In this document: positions 35,551 to 44,269 of the stretch, piece after piece
How the letters are laid out: every line of letters begins with the position of its first letter
Numbering within the stretch: position 1 is the stretch's first letter
DNA from: Alphaproteobacteria bacterium
Lineage (GTDB): Bacteria > Pseudomonadota > Alphaproteobacteria > SMXS01
NCBI GenBank assembly: GCA_030836535.1
Contig: JAURPT010000156.1
Location: 1 to 54,680, forward strand
DNA length: 54,680 nt
Reading direction: 5' to 3'
Notes under the pieces: model-generated
Seen by the model: only the letters and a program-made list of their open reading frames with translations
Told to the model about the DNA's origin: nothing
Database searches by the model: none
Position numbers and translations under genes: made by a program

Positions 35551-36101
35551 TTTTTGTCTTTTCCTATGCCGATATATTTCAACAATGAATAGGAATAATC
35601 CTGCCGGTCTCGGCGCGGCTCAATAATCATATTATCCGGCGCGCTGGGCGGGATGTCATCGCCCGTATCGACTGCGCCCACTTCAATGGTCTGCACCCAT
35701 TCACCGATACTCTCCCGGTGCCGAATGGCCCATCTGCCATCAATTCGTTCAAATGTATCGCAATACCGCCCGCCGCCGACAATATCGGTGAAGCCGTCAT
35801 CGGTTTTGGTGCGCAAATAGACAGTGTAGTAGGCCTCAGTCCCTGCCCGGTCCCCATCCAGTTCAATCAGGATATTGTTAATCGTGTGCTGGGTCAGTTC
35901 CATGGCTGCATGGATGGGCCACAGCCATGTCACAAATTCTTCTGCCGTCCCGTTGAACAGCGCACCATGATTGTCCGTCCCGCCTTCATGCCAACAGGAC
36001 AGGGTCATGTCCTTATCCATACGGTCCAGCCCGCGGGCATAAGTATAGATAACTTCAGTAATGGCCTGCTTGTCCGCAAGCTCTTGCACAAGATCGTTCA
36101 A
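35547..36101 (-). CDS. SnoaL/NTF2-like protein
   Basis: A 184-residue NTF2-fold protein of the SnoaL-4/hydroxylating-dioxygenase beta-like type: ADKQAITEVIYTYARGLDRMD opens the fold and YCDTFERIDGRWAIRHRESI closes the sheet. I choose a TTG start at 36101 because GAGGA lies correctly in front; the longer frame to 36137 would overlap the TauD-like gene. Members include dehydratases, isomerases and small oxygenase partners. It follows the dioxygenase gene by 13 bases in the same direction and may act on the same molecule. Confidence 0.72.
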   Translation of the reverse strand: MNDLVQELADKQAITEVIYTYARGLDRMDKDMTLSCWHEGGTDNHGALFNGTAEEFVTWLWPIHAAMELTQHTINNILIELDGDRAGTEAYYTVYLRTKTDDGFTDIVGGGRYCDTFERIDGRWAIRHRESIGEWVQTIEVGAVDTGDDIPPSAPDNMIIEPRRDRQDYSYSLLKYIGIGKDKK

Positions 36102-36114
36102 AACAGTCCTCGTT

Positions 36115-36945
36115 CTAAAATGGCCGGTCACCATCAACGGTCACCCGATGCATCACGCGCCTGTGCCCCTGATAGTCATTCAGCGCGTAGTGCTGGGTGG
36201 AACGATTATCCCACATGGCCACATCATTCACTGTCCATTGATGCCGATAAACGAATTCTGCAGTGGTTGAGTGATTGTAGAGATATTGCAGGATCGGGCG
36301 GCTTTCCGACTTCCGCATATTCTTGAAGCGCAGCGTAAATGAAGGGTTTACGAACAAGAGCTTGCGACCGCTGACCGGATGCGTGCGCACGACAGGATGC
36401 TCGCAGGTCGCCAGCGCGGCCTGTTCTTCCTTGTTCTTTGCCGGGTGTTTGTCATTGGCGTAGACGCCACCCTGCGCATAGATGCGCGAAGCCGAGTGAA
36501 TGGCCACCATGCACTCCAGCATCTCCTTCATGCCTTCAGACAGCGCGTCATAGGCTGCAATCATATTGGCGTAGAGCGTATCACCCCCCAGGGGTGGCAC
36601 TTCCCGCGCATAAAGAATAGAGCCTAAAGGCGGTTCTTCCAGGAAGGTTAAATCCGTATGCCAGCCGCCACCGAAATTGGCAGTTTCCTCCGGTTCCTTC
36701 TTGATGTTCAGGATTTCCGGGTGACCCTCCAGGGATTCCATATGGGGGTGCACATTGAGCGGCCCGAATTGAGCACCAAAGGCGATGTGTTCTTCCGGTG
36801 TGATGTGCTGATCAGGAAAGACAATGAAGCCATAATCGACCAAAGCCTGCTGTATCGCGTCTGTTGTGGCATTGTCGCGGGCAGCCGTCAGGTCTACGCC
36901 TTCAATACGGGCGCCCATCATCGAACAAAGTGGTGTAATTTCCAT
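36115..36945 (-). CDS. TauD/TfdA-family 2-oxoglutarate-dependent dioxygenase
   Basis: A 276-residue Fe(II)/2-oxoglutarate dioxygenase. The facial triad is His96 and Asp98 in WHTDLTF and the distal histidine, about His252, in WDNRSTQHYA. The arginine that holds 2-oxoglutarate follows in GHRRVMHR. The N-terminal GVDLTAARDN and PDQHITPEEHIAFGAQFG are standard. Known relatives hydroxylate taurine, 2,4-D, alkyl sulfates or carnitine precursors; this one cannot be assigned. The gene is followed by the SnoaL-like gene in the same direction. Confidence 0.92.
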   Translation of the reverse strand: MEITPLCSMMGARIEGVDLTAARDNATTDAIQQALVDYGFIVFPDQHITPEEHIAFGAQFGPLNVHPHMESLEGHPEILNIKKEPEETANFGGGWHTDLTFLEEPPLGSILYAREVPPLGGDTLYANMIAAYDALSEGMKEMLECMVAIHSASRIYAQGGVYANDKHPAKNKEEQAALATCEHPVVRTHPVSGRKLLFVNPSFTLRFKNMRKSESRPILQYLYNHSTTAEFVYRHQWTVNDVAMWDNRSTQHYALNDYQGHRRVMHRVTVDGDRPF

Positions 36946-36962
36946 TCAGCTAGTCCTCTATT

Positions 36963-37388
36963 CTAGGTGCCGCTGGGAGTACAGATCAGCAAGGGAATAT
37001 TGCGATCCGTTTTGGCCTGATAGTCATCAAATTCACTGTAAACGGCGACGGCATGCGGCCAGACTTCGGCTTTTTCAGTATCACTGGCCTGGCGCACCTT
37101 CATGGCTCTGCGAACGGAGCCTGCCTGAATTTCAACTTCAGGGTCTGCAACAAGATTGTGATACCAGACCGGGTGTTTTGGTGCACCGCCCTGTGAAGCA
37201 ATCAGCACAACATTTTCACCATGCGCGACATAGATCAGCGGAATGGTAATGCGCCTGCCGGTCTTGCGGCCCCTCATGGTCACAAGGCAAATGGGTGAGC
37301 CTTTCAACGACCCCATGAGTTTGCCATTGGCCAGCCGATATACGAAGACATTGATCTTCGAGATAATTTTCATCAGCGTTTTGTGCAC
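36963..37388 (-). CDS. Deazaflavin-type nitroreductase family protein (DUF385)
   Basis: A protein of about 141 residues resembling the F420-dependent Ddn family (split beta-barrel). VTMRGRKTGRRITIPLIY is the typical cofactor phosphate-binding segment. NVVLIASQGGAPKHPVWYHNL follows, then the VEIQAGSVRRAMKV strand pair. I favour a GTG at 37388 because GGGGAGG precedes it; an ATG at 37406 gives six more residues. Ddn relatives in actinobacteria reduce nitroimidazoles and quinones with F420; outside that group the cofactor is unclear. It lies 17 bases upstream of the TauD-like gene, same strand. Confidence 0.8.
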   Translation of the reverse strand: MHKTLMKIISKINVFVYRLANGKLMGSLKGSPICLVTMRGRKTGRRITIPLIYVAHGENVVLIASQGGAPKHPVWYHNLVADPEVEIQAGSVRRAMKVRQASDTEKAEVWPHAVAVYSEFDDYQAKTDRNIPLLICTPSGT

Positions 37389-37450
37389 AAGAGCCTCCCC
37401 AGCCATTGCAATCGGCCAAGGTTTTCACAAAGAACGCTGATCGGCAAGGC

Positions 37451-38143
37451 CTAGCCTTCTTCATCATCCTGGTTAATGGACACAATATTTTCGGGGTCAT
37501 CGTGGCGCACATTCCCCACGGCCCGGTTCACCGGATACACTGACAAATCGTCATAGCCATAAGGGCCCAATAAGGCCTGCACTGCTTCTTTCGATGCATC
37601 ATGATTCAGCCATACCTCGAACTGATCGGGATGCAATACAACTGGCATGCGATGGTGGATTGGCTTGAGCGTATCATTCGCCGCCCGTGTCAAAATGGTG
37701 CAGGACCGCACACCCAGTTCCTCATTTTCTTCCCACAGGCCAGCAAAGGTCATGGGTTCGCCGCCTGATGGGCGCACAACATAAGGCTGCTTGCCCTGGT
37801 CTGTTGTATGCCATTCAAAGAAGCCACTGGCGGGGATCAGGCAACGCCGTCGTTTGTAGGCGGCCCGATAGGCCGGTTTTTCTGCTACCGTCTCTGATCG
37901 AGCATTGATCATACGCGCGGCCAGGCTGGCATCCTTCGCCCAGGGAGGAATCAACCCCCAATGGGCCCAGCGAAATTCTCGCCGCGTACCGTCACCCTGG
38001 ACACGGGCATTACCAATGATCATCAGATCGTGGGTCGGCGCAATATTGAACTGCGGCTGCAGGTTGGGCGCTGTCTCGGCGAATAAATTGTACCACTCCC
38101 GCAATGTCGCCCAGGAAACATCACGGAAAAACCGACCACACAT
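37451..38143 (-). CDS. yedK: SOS response-associated peptidase (SRAP/HMCES family)
   Basis: A 230-residue SRAP protein that shields abasic sites by crosslinking through Cys2. The N-terminal MCGRF is intact, placing the reactive cysteine at the new N terminus after Met removal. NARSETVAEKPAYRAAYKRRRCLIPASGFFEWH carries the DNA-binding and catalytic segments (shown in part), and HHRMPVVL holds the catalytic histidine. The start has AGGAGGG. Length and motif order are normal. It precedes the nitroreductase-like gene; the proline-rich gene lies just upstream in transcription, 14 bases away. Confidence 0.93.
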   Translation of the reverse strand: MCGRFFRDVSWATLREWYNLFAETAPNLQPQFNIAPTHDLMIIGNARVQGDGTRREFRWAHWGLIPPWAKDASLAARMINARSETVAEKPAYRAAYKRRRCLIPASGFFEWHTTDQGKQPYVVRPSGGEPMTFAGLWEENEELGVRSCTILTRAANDTLKPIHHRMPVVLHPDQFEVWLNHDASKEAVQALLGPYGYDDLSVYPVNRAVGNVRHDDPENIVSINQDDEEG

Positions 38144-38157
38144 AAACCCTCCTGCCT

Positions 38158-39429
38158 TTAGAACGGCCCTATCATAGGCGGCGGACCGGGTGGCGGTCCA
38201 GCTGGTGCTGGCGGCGCAGGCGGTGGTGTAGGTGGCGGTGTTACGGGGACACCAGGCATAACAGGCTCGGGCCCGATAGGGGCAGGCATCACCGGTTCAG
38301 GGCCAATGGGTGGTGGTGTAACTGGCGGCGGTGTCACCGGTTCGGGTACCGACGGTGGCGGCGCACTGATCACGGGTGGCGGCGGGACCATCGGTGTCTG
38401 TGGTGGCGTTGAAGCTGTTGCTGGCGCCGCGCGTGCAGCTGGTCCTGCTTTATACACGATCTCCGGTGGTCGGATCGGCGGCGTGATCACCGGCTTCCAC
38501 TTGTCTGTATCAATATCCCGCACCAGCGGGCCATAGATTGTTGGTCCGTAATAGATTCTGGTCTCGGCATCGGCACCATAGCGGGATGCTCGTACGGCGG
38601 CCGCTTCAGCCCGTTCCAGTTCCTCTACTTCTTTGCGGTGTTTAGCCTTGCGGGCCGCACCAATGCGCCGGCCTTCATCGCGAATGGCGTCTCGAATACG
38701 ATTTTCTGCATCAATATAATCGCGCCCTTTGATCGACCCGTCGCACACGCCCTTCACGAAGTCTTCGATCATACGGGCAATACGGCCGCGGGCCTCTTCG
38801 CTGAAGTCTTCTTCATCTACAAAAGCCAGGAACCGCTCAATCAAATCCTTGTGGTAGGCACCTGACCCCGCAGCCTCGATCAACCAACGCAACGCCTTTA
38901 TGCAATGCCAAAAGTCATGCCAGCCACTGTCGATTACATTGTGCAAGGCAATAACAAGTTCACGAATGGCAAAGGATTGTGACATCGAAGCCATATCTGT
39001 GCTGTCTTTGGCTGCCTGTGTAGCAGCCAGCAGGTCCAGCAGACCTCGCAAACGACGCAGACCACGTTCATGAAAGGCGCCCAGATCAACCAGATAATTG
39101 CCAATGTCACCAGCGATCTGTTTGACGTCTGCACCCTCCCAGGCGGCATCCACCAATACAGTCAATGCGCCTTTCATTTCGCGGGCAGCCGTTTCATTAT
39201 CCTGGGGGTCTTTTGCCATGGCCTCTGCAGCGCGAGCGGCAAACCCGGCTGCGCTTTGAAACCGGCTGGCATAGCGTTCGTTGTCAGTTGATGCAGCCCG
39301 TTCGCGCATCACCCTTTCAACAGCCTTGGGCACAACCGTACCCTGGGCCTGTGTTGGTGTATCAGGCAATAACAACACACACGGTGCTGCAAACAGCAAT
39401 GACAGCATAATTGTTCTGAGGGTCGCCAT
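38158..39429 (-). CDS. Secreted protein with proline-rich C-terminal tail, unknown function
   Basis: A 423-residue protein with a signal peptide (IMLSLLFAAPCVLLL core, probable cleavage after TQA or QAQ near residue 29). It continues into a mostly helical middle domain to about residue 285, containing a basic/acidic helix (AARKAKHRKEVEELERAEAAA). From about residue 320 it turns into a proline-rich tail with imperfect repeats: PVTPPP occurs several times and the unit IGPEPVMP twice. Such tails often span the periplasm or cell wall. I do not recognise the helical domain. The start has a GGGAGG site. Confidence 0.75.
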   Translation of the reverse strand: MATLRTIMLSLLFAAPCVLLLPDTPTQAQGTVVPKAVERVMRERAASTDNERYASRFQSAAGFAARAAEAMAKDPQDNETAAREMKGALTVLVDAAWEGADVKQIAGDIGNYLVDLGAFHERGLRRLRGLLDLLAATQAAKDSTDMASMSQSFAIRELVIALHNVIDSGWHDFWHCIKALRWLIEAAGSGAYHKDLIERFLAFVDEEDFSEEARGRIARMIEDFVKGVCDGSIKGRDYIDAENRIRDAIRDEGRRIGAARKAKHRKEVEELERAEAAAVRASRYGADAETRIYYGPTIYGPLVRDIDTDKWKPVITPPIRPPEIVYKAGPAARAAPATASTPPQTPMVPPPPVISAPPPSVPEPVTPPPVTPPPIGPEPVMPAPIGPEPVMPGVPVTPPPTPPPAPPAPAGPPPGPPPMIGPF

Positions 39430-39518
39430 AACGGCACCTCCCTTCCATCACCGGGGTTCGCACCTGCCAATGATGAAGAGAGTATACCTCAAAATACCGA
39501 AATATTCACCCGGCAGGC

Positions 39519-40211
39519 CTACCAGGCGTGGATTTCGCCATTCCACTTATAGAAGCTGCCGCTATTGTCCATCGACATGCCGTCAATAACGGACCGAATG
39601 CCAGATGCACTTTCTTCCGGCGTAATTTCAGCCGCAGGGCCACCCATATCTGTCTGCACATAGCCAGGATGCACGAGTGCGACGGAAATACCGTCATCGG
39701 CCCAATCCATGGCCACGCCAATCATCACCCGGTTTACCGCCCCCTTGGAAGACGAATAGGAATGCATGCCGCCCATCGGCCACGTCGTCGCGCCCAGCTG
39801 GCTGGTTACGGTCATGATTTTGCCGTTGTCAGCAGCTTTCAAATTACTATGGAAGGCCTGTGCCACAAGGAACGGCCCAATTGTGTTGACGCGAAAGGCG
39901 TCGATCCAGTCATCGACAATCATGTCGCCCATCGCCTGGTGCATACCGCCGACCACACCGGCATTGTTGATGACAATATCAAGCGCGACGCCGCCAATTT
40001 CACTGGCACAGGCATTGATCGAATCTTCACTGCCAACATCCATATCGTGGACGCTGATCAGACCACCGCTTTCGGCGGCCATGCCATTCAGCACGTCAGC
40101 GCCACCTGGGTTACGACAGCAGGCGTACACCCTGTCTCCATTCGCGGCATATTGCCGCACCAGTTCCTGGCCGATGCCGCGTGCAGCGCCCGTAATCAGT
40201 ACATTTGCCAT
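39519..40211 (-). CDS. Short-chain dehydrogenase/reductase
   Basis: A 230-residue classical SDR resembling C-factor/carbonyl reductases. The cofactor motif is LITGAARGIGQEL, then NNAGVVGG and the catalytic triad pieces: a serine in VTSQLGA and YSSSKGAVN. The ATG at 40211 follows a GGGGGG-rich ribosome site; a far longer reading frame reaching 40574 lies over the opposite-strand NTF2-like gene and is not coding. Family members reduce ketones with NADPH. It is divergent from the NTF2-like gene, with a 141-base gap. Confidence 0.9.
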   Translation of the reverse strand: MANVLITGAARGIGQELVRQYAANGDRVYACCRNPGGADVLNGMAAESGGLISVHDMDVGSEDSINACASEIGGVALDIVINNAGVVGGMHQAMGDMIVDDWIDAFRVNTIGPFLVAQAFHSNLKAADNGKIMTVTSQLGATTWPMGGMHSYSSSKGAVNRVMIGVAMDWADDGISVALVHPGYVQTDMGGPAAEITPEESASGIRSVIDGMSMDNSGSFYKWNGEIHAW

Positions 40212-40352
40212 TTTAAATCCCCCCTCAATTGTTCGATTGACCCAGCCTAGGCGCACACCCTTCGGCTTACAAGTGTTGTGAACCTGTGGATTTCGACAGT
40301 TATACGCCTCAGGCGACATTGCTAGGCTCTGCTGCACATTTTCCTGGGGGAT

Positions 40353-40808
40353 ATGATGAAAATTGAAGAACTGCTCGAGATCGAAGAGATCAAGAATGTT
40401 CGCCATCTCTACTCGCACTATTACGACGGCAACCGGCTCGACGACCTGATCAGCCTGTTCACTGAAGATGCTATTTGCGAATTTGGTGAAGGCTTTGGTG
40501 GCGACTGGGTTGGCAAACAATCCATTCGCGATAATTACCACCGCTTTCTGTATGACAGTGGCCGGGCCATCCACTCACAAATGCATGCCGTCACAAACCC
40601 CTGGATCCGCCTAATCAATGAAGATGAAGCCTATGGCCGCTGGTACCAGCTGAATCTGAATGTGGATGAAGGGGCAGAGAACCCCCTCACCCTCTTTGGT
40701 ATTTATGACGACATCTACAAGAAAGAAGATGGCGACTGGAAAATCCATCGCACACGAATAGACTTCCTGTGGCCAAAGCGTGAATTTTACGGGATCCGGG
40801 ACATTTAA
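40353..40808 (+). CDS. SnoaL-like/NTF2-fold protein
   Basis: A 151-residue NTF2-fold protein. The N terminus LEIEEIKNVRHLYSHYYDG and FTEDAICEFGE are typical of SnoaL-type isomerases and dehydratases, followed by HAVTNPWIRLI and the closing WKIHRTRIDF. A conserved His and Tyr pair could line the cavity. The ATG pair at 40353 follows GGGGG. Function beyond the fold cannot be assigned. It is convergent with the small hypothetical gene at 40827. Confidence 0.82.
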   Translation: MMKIEELLEIEEIKNVRHLYSHYYDGNRLDDLISLFTEDAICEFGEGFGGDWVGKQSIRDNYHRFLYDSGRAIHSQMHAVTNPWIRLINEDEAYGRWYQLNLNVDEGAENPLTLFGIYDDIYKKEDGDWKIHRTRIDFLWPKREFYGIRDI

Positions 40809-40826
40809 TCCCGCAGCAATGTCAGG

Positions 40827-41135
40827 TCAGCTTGTGACCGGTGCAATATAAACAATATTGCCGCTATCATTGGCGGGTTTGCCATAAAGGTCGCCAAATT
40901 TACGCGCATAGGCCAGCGCGCTTTCATACAGCTCATAAACACGCGGCGGAATATCCTTGCGCAGACGAAGACGGGTGGCCAGCTCTGTATCAAACAGTGC
41001 GTGGTACAACTCGTTTCGCTGCTCGTCTGTCAGGTCTTCAAGAAAGGCAGCCATAAACATTTCTGCAGCTTCCGCTGCATCATGGCTTTCCCATTCCTCT
41101 GTCACGACACTGAATTTGTGTGTGATACCCGTCAT
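40827..41135 (-). CDS. Hypothetical small soluble protein
   Basis: A protein of about 102 residues, mostly helical and acidic, containing AAEAAEMFMAAFLEDLTDEQRNELYHALF and RVYELYESALAYARKFGDL (shown in parts). No signal peptide or membrane segment is present. I chose ATG 41135 with GGGAA upstream; a GTG at 41171 would add 12 residues. I do not recognise the family. The gene stands between convergent and same-strand neighbours with a spacer of roughly 100 bases, so it may be transcribed alone. Confidence 0.55.
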   Translation of the reverse strand: MTGITHKFSVVTEEWESHDAAEAAEMFMAAFLEDLTDEQRNELYHALFDTELATRLRLRKDIPPRVYELYESALAYARKFGDLYGKPANDSGNIVYIAPVTS

Positions 41136-41242
41136 CTTGTATTCCCAGCCATCCCCTACACCAGATGGCACTTCGTCATGTTGTTATGACCCTTTTATAA
41201 CACGCCTTGTTCAAATGACAAACTGTCGGAAAATAGAGGCAT

Positions 41243-41860
41243 CTAGCGCAGGCCCCTGGTGTTGTCGCCTTCGGCCTCGCCCGGCTGGCGTGACCAGTTG
41301 AAGGCCACCGTCCGCCACATGTCCCTGTAATCATAATCCGTCTGCAGGGCGGTGTTCAGCCGGTTATAGGATGAAAAGTCGCTGACCAGATGCACCAGCT
41401 GCACGATACCCTTGTCGCCCAAACCAACGGCGCGCAAACCGTCAACATCTTCATCTTCAATGCTATGCGGGCTCATATTCACCTTCAGGGCAAAGTCGAC
41501 GATCGTTTTTAGTCGCCCCTCTTCCAGAGCCTCCGTCCCTTCATCCAGAAATGTCTTCGTCTCGTCTTCATCGGCACCCAGGCCGTAGTTCAGGATGGTA
41601 CAGAAGGCCGCCGTACAATATTGGCACTCATTGGCCTTGGAGACGGCGATGCCGACATGCTGAATTTCCGGCATGTCCAGTTCGCCCATCTGCCACAGCA
41701 CCTGTGTGGCGCCCAGCTTGGCCTTGAAATGCTCCGGGAAGTTCATTTCCAGATAGAAATGATTGGGCACATCCCCTTCCATCTCAGTCACCCAGTCGAA
41801 CATTTCCTGCACAATGGGGCCAGCACCCTGCTCCGGCTTTACCAGTGGTACACGCGCCAT
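41243..41860 (-). CDS. Carboxymuconolactone decarboxylase family protein
   Basis: A 205-residue protein of the AhpD/CMD helical fold. The active-site segment SKANECQYCTAAFCTIL has a Cys-x-x-Cys-like arrangement and a nearby third cysteine, as in alkylhydroperoxidase D-type members. The N-terminal ARVPLVKPEQGAG is common in the family. Members act as peroxidases or decarboxylases of gamma-carboxymuconolactone. It lies 3 bases after the esterase gene in the same direction, so the two are co-transcribed. A related gene (42958-43614) is divergent from the pair. Confidence 0.86.
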   Translation of the reverse strand: MARVPLVKPEQGAGPIVQEMFDWVTEMEGDVPNHFYLEMNFPEHFKAKLGATQVLWQMGELDMPEIQHVGIAVSKANECQYCTAAFCTILNYGLGADEDETKTFLDEGTEALEEGRLKTIVDFALKVNMSPHSIEDEDVDGLRAVGLGDKGIVQLVHLVSDFSSYNRLNTALQTDYDYRDMWRTVAFNWSRQPGEAEGDNTRGLR

Positions 41861-41863
41861 GGT

Positions 41864-42820
41864 CTACTCTCCTGCCTTGATGCCCAGCACAGCACGCAGA
41901 CAATCCATCTGGTGCGATAGTGCTCGCTTTGTCAGTGCTGCATCAGGTGTAAACATATCGAAGCCGTGCGGCCCACCGGGGAACACAGCGAGGTCCACGG
42001 CAATGCCCGTGGCACTTAATTGACTGGCATAGGCAATATCTTCGTCCCGGAACAGGTCGAGGTCACCCACCATGATATAGGCTGGCGGCAGGCCACTCAG
42101 GTCGTCGGCCCGCGCAGCCGCTGCGTAGGGTGAAGCCCCGCCTTCTTCGGCATACATGTCCCAAGCCAGCATCGAGATACGGCGGTTCCAGACGATATCC
42201 GGCAGGTCCATATTGCCCGACGGCGTGTCGTGGGTGTCGTCAATCATCGGGTAGATCAGCAATTGATACAGCAGGTCCGGACCACCGCGGTCGCGGTTCA
42301 TCAACGCCGCACTGGCGGCAAGGCCACCGCCGGCACTGGCGCCACCAACAATGATGCGACTTGGGTCAATGCCCAGTTCCTCAGCGTTGGCAACGACCCA
42401 ATCGATCGTCGCACAGACATCTTCTGCCGCAGCGGGTGAGCGATATTCCGGCGCCATGCGATATTCCACCGAGATTACCGTCATCATCGGCGTATAACGC
42501 AATGATGCCATATCTTGCGCCTGGCCCAGCACATAACCGCCACCATGCAGCCATATCATGACGCTTTCCGGCTGAATGCAGTCGTCCTGCTGGTAGAGAT
42601 ATATGGCCACGTCTGGCGCACCATTCAGGCCGGGGATCATGATCTTTTCTTCGCGGCCAGGGAATGGTGGCATCTGCGATTTCAACATCTCGAACTGCAT
42701 GGCCCCGGCTTCCCGGATGGGCCCCATTGTTTCGGGCCCAATGGCATTGAACATATCGTCCATGCCCGGCGGGAATGCCGCCATAATTTCCTTATCGGCG
42801 CGTTTGTCAAAATCACTCAT
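41864..42820 (-). CDS. Alpha/beta hydrolase, hormone-sensitive-lipase family
   Basis: A 318-residue esterase of the HSL (family IV) group. The oxyanion motif HGGGYVLGQ and the nucleophile elbow GGASAGGGLAAS (GxSxG) are present. Aspartate in VGDLDLFRDED and histidine in PGGPHGFDMF complete the triad. The ATG at 42820 is chosen because GGAGGAG precedes it. These enzymes hydrolyse short to medium esters. It is followed after 3 bases by a CMD-family gene and is divergent from another CMD-family gene. Confidence 0.92.
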   Translation of the reverse strand: MSDFDKRADKEIMAAFPPGMDDMFNAIGPETMGPIREAGAMQFEMLKSQMPPFPGREEKIMIPGLNGAPDVAIYLYQQDDCIQPESVMIWLHGGGYVLGQAQDMASLRYTPMMTVISVEYRMAPEYRSPAAAEDVCATIDWVVANAEELGIDPSRIIVGGASAGGGLAASAALMNRDRGGPDLLYQLLIYPMIDDTHDTPSGNMDLPDIVWNRRISMLAWDMYAEEGGASPYAAAARADDLSGLPPAYIMVGDLDLFRDEDIAYASQLSATGIAVDLAVFPGGPHGFDMFTPDAALTKRALSHQMDCLRAVLGIKAGE

Positions 42821-42957
42821 ATTCTCAGTACTCCTCCCGATTTGTGGTCCGATCAAAACAGGTTTCCCGATCTTGATCCATTGGAAAATGTTGCAGCCTT
42901 GGTGAAAAGCTGTTCACTTTGCTACATACCTAGATACGTCATGTTTGGGAGGAACAG

Positions 42958-43614
42958 ATGCCAAGACTTCTTCAAGTGCCCCGCACGGAAATTGACCCCT
43001 TTGCAGAGCAAATATTCCAGAACTTGTTTGGGGATCGCGACCCGATCGATGAACCTGGCACGGCCACAGGCACGCCGGGTAATTGGTGGTCGGTTTTTGC
43101 CCAGTCACCCGACATCTTCAAACATGCTGTCGATGGCTTTGGCCTGTACCGCAACCCGGACCGCAAGCTGGACCCGCAATTGCGCGAACTGGGCCAGACC
43201 CGTGCCGGTTATGCCCGCGGGTCCCAATTCGTATTTTCCCAACACTGCAAATCCTGCCGCAGCGTGGGCATGAGCGAGGAAAAAATCCAGGCCATTCCCC
43301 ATTGGGGCGCCAGCGATGTTTTTAGCCCGGTAGAGAGAGCCGTACTGGCCTATACGGACGAATTGGTCCTTCAAAGCGGGCGCGTGTCAGACGGTGTCTT
43401 CAACGCGCTGCGAGAACACTTGTCGGACCTCGAAATCTTTGAGTTGACCTACATCACCGCCCTCTATGACATGCATGCGGCCATGTGCCGCGCCCTGCGA
43501 CTGGAATATGACGATGTCGATGAACGCGTTGTCGAAATTGCTGCACCCGCGGATGCCTCAGACGATGTCATGAGCATGGTCGACGATAAAAATAATCGGC
43601 CTACTCAGCGGTAG
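42958..43614 (+). CDS. Carboxymuconolactone decarboxylase family protein
   Basis: A 218-residue AhpD/CMD-like protein. QHCKSCRSVGMSEEKIQAIPHW carries the CxxC redox pair (shown in part, Cys at about residues 97 and 100) and a downstream histidine. PVERAVLAYTDELV and ELTYITALYDMHA are typical helices of the fold. The start at ATG 42958 has GGGAGGAA. It is similar in type but not close in sequence to the product of 41243-41860. Its end overlaps the convergent lipoprotein gene by 14 bases. Confidence 0.87.
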   Translation: MPRLLQVPRTEIDPFAEQIFQNLFGDRDPIDEPGTATGTPGNWWSVFAQSPDIFKHAVDGFGLYRNPDRKLDPQLRELGQTRAGYARGSQFVFSQHCKSCRSVGMSEEKIQAIPHWGASDVFSPVERAVLAYTDELVLQSGRVSDGVFNALREHLSDLEIFELTYITALYDMHAAMCRALRLEYDDVDERVVEIAAPADASDDVMSMVDDKNNRPTQR

Positions 43615-44257
43615 AAAGAGTCATCCGTCGGAACGGACCGATCGCGTCATCGCTGAAAATCGCATCAGGTGGGTTGTTGGCCAAGAAGGCTCGCAATGCC
43701 TCTGCGTTGTTGGACAGGCGTACCTCCGTGTCATATTGGCGGTCGAAGACTTGTCCCCTGAGCCTGCCTTTCTCCACAAACTGCTTAGCCTTGGCGGCGT
43801 CCATCACCCGGATTTCCAATGTATCGACTTCGCCGAGACGATAACGAAAAATCCAGCGTCCGATCGACCGCTCTGATTCTTCAGCATCTTCATCATCTGG
43901 CACCCAGTTCATCGCGGTGATATTGGCATAGGAATGATCCCCTACCCTGCTGGTATGAAAGGAAAAGTCCATGGGCGAAATGTCAGGGTCTGTGCCGGTC
44001 TCGGTCGACGAGTCCAGAATCATAAAACGGGATTCAAACAGGCCATTCTCAGGCTCACGGATCCAGAGAAGTGACGTTTGATCGTCTTCCGCGAGGTACC
44101 ATTGACCAGAGAGACCTTTATCGGCGCTGGTTGAGTTTGGCGCCGACAAAAAATGTTCCGTTGTCACCTCGCTGCAGGCGCCCAACACAGGCAACAGACA
44201 AACAATCAGGCCCAAGGCCCAACGCTTTGCTTGCAGAACAGGTGATGTGACGTCCAT
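43601..44257 (-). CDS. Putative lipoprotein, unknown function
   Basis: A 218-residue exported protein. The N terminus has a hydrophobic core (WALGLIVCLLPV) and a lipobox VLGAC, with the acylated Cys at about residue 28. The mature part contains SGQWYLAEDDQTSLLWI and RWIFRYRLGEVDTLEIRVMD, a beta-rich pattern that looks like a small soluble domain. The start at ATG 44257 follows GGGGAGAG; the long upstream extension overlaps the divergent metallopeptidase gene. I do not recognise a named family. Confidence 0.72.
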   Translation of the reverse strand: MDVTSPVLQAKRWALGLIVCLLPVLGACSEVTTEHFLSAPNSTSADKGLSGQWYLAEDDQTSLLWIREPENGLFESRFMILDSSTETGTDPDISPMDFSFHTSRVGDHSYANITAMNWVPDDEDAEESERSIGRWIFRYRLGEVDTLEIRVMDAAKAKQFVEKGRLRGQVFDRQYDTEVRLSNNAEALRAFLANNPPDAIFSDDAIGPFRRMTLSTAE

Positions 44258-44269
44258 GCTGCTCTCCCC

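Noticed and set aside
38160-38350. Repetitive GGTGG-rich DNA as a possible CRISPR or DNA repeat array
   Set aside because: The repeats are irregular and in frame, and encode the proline-rich tail of the 38158-39429 protein.
40212-40574. N-terminal extension of the short-chain dehydrogenase
   Set aside because: It lies wholly over the opposite-strand NTF2-like gene and a promoter gap, and the SDR cofactor motif starts right after the ATG at 40211, which has a strong ribosome site.
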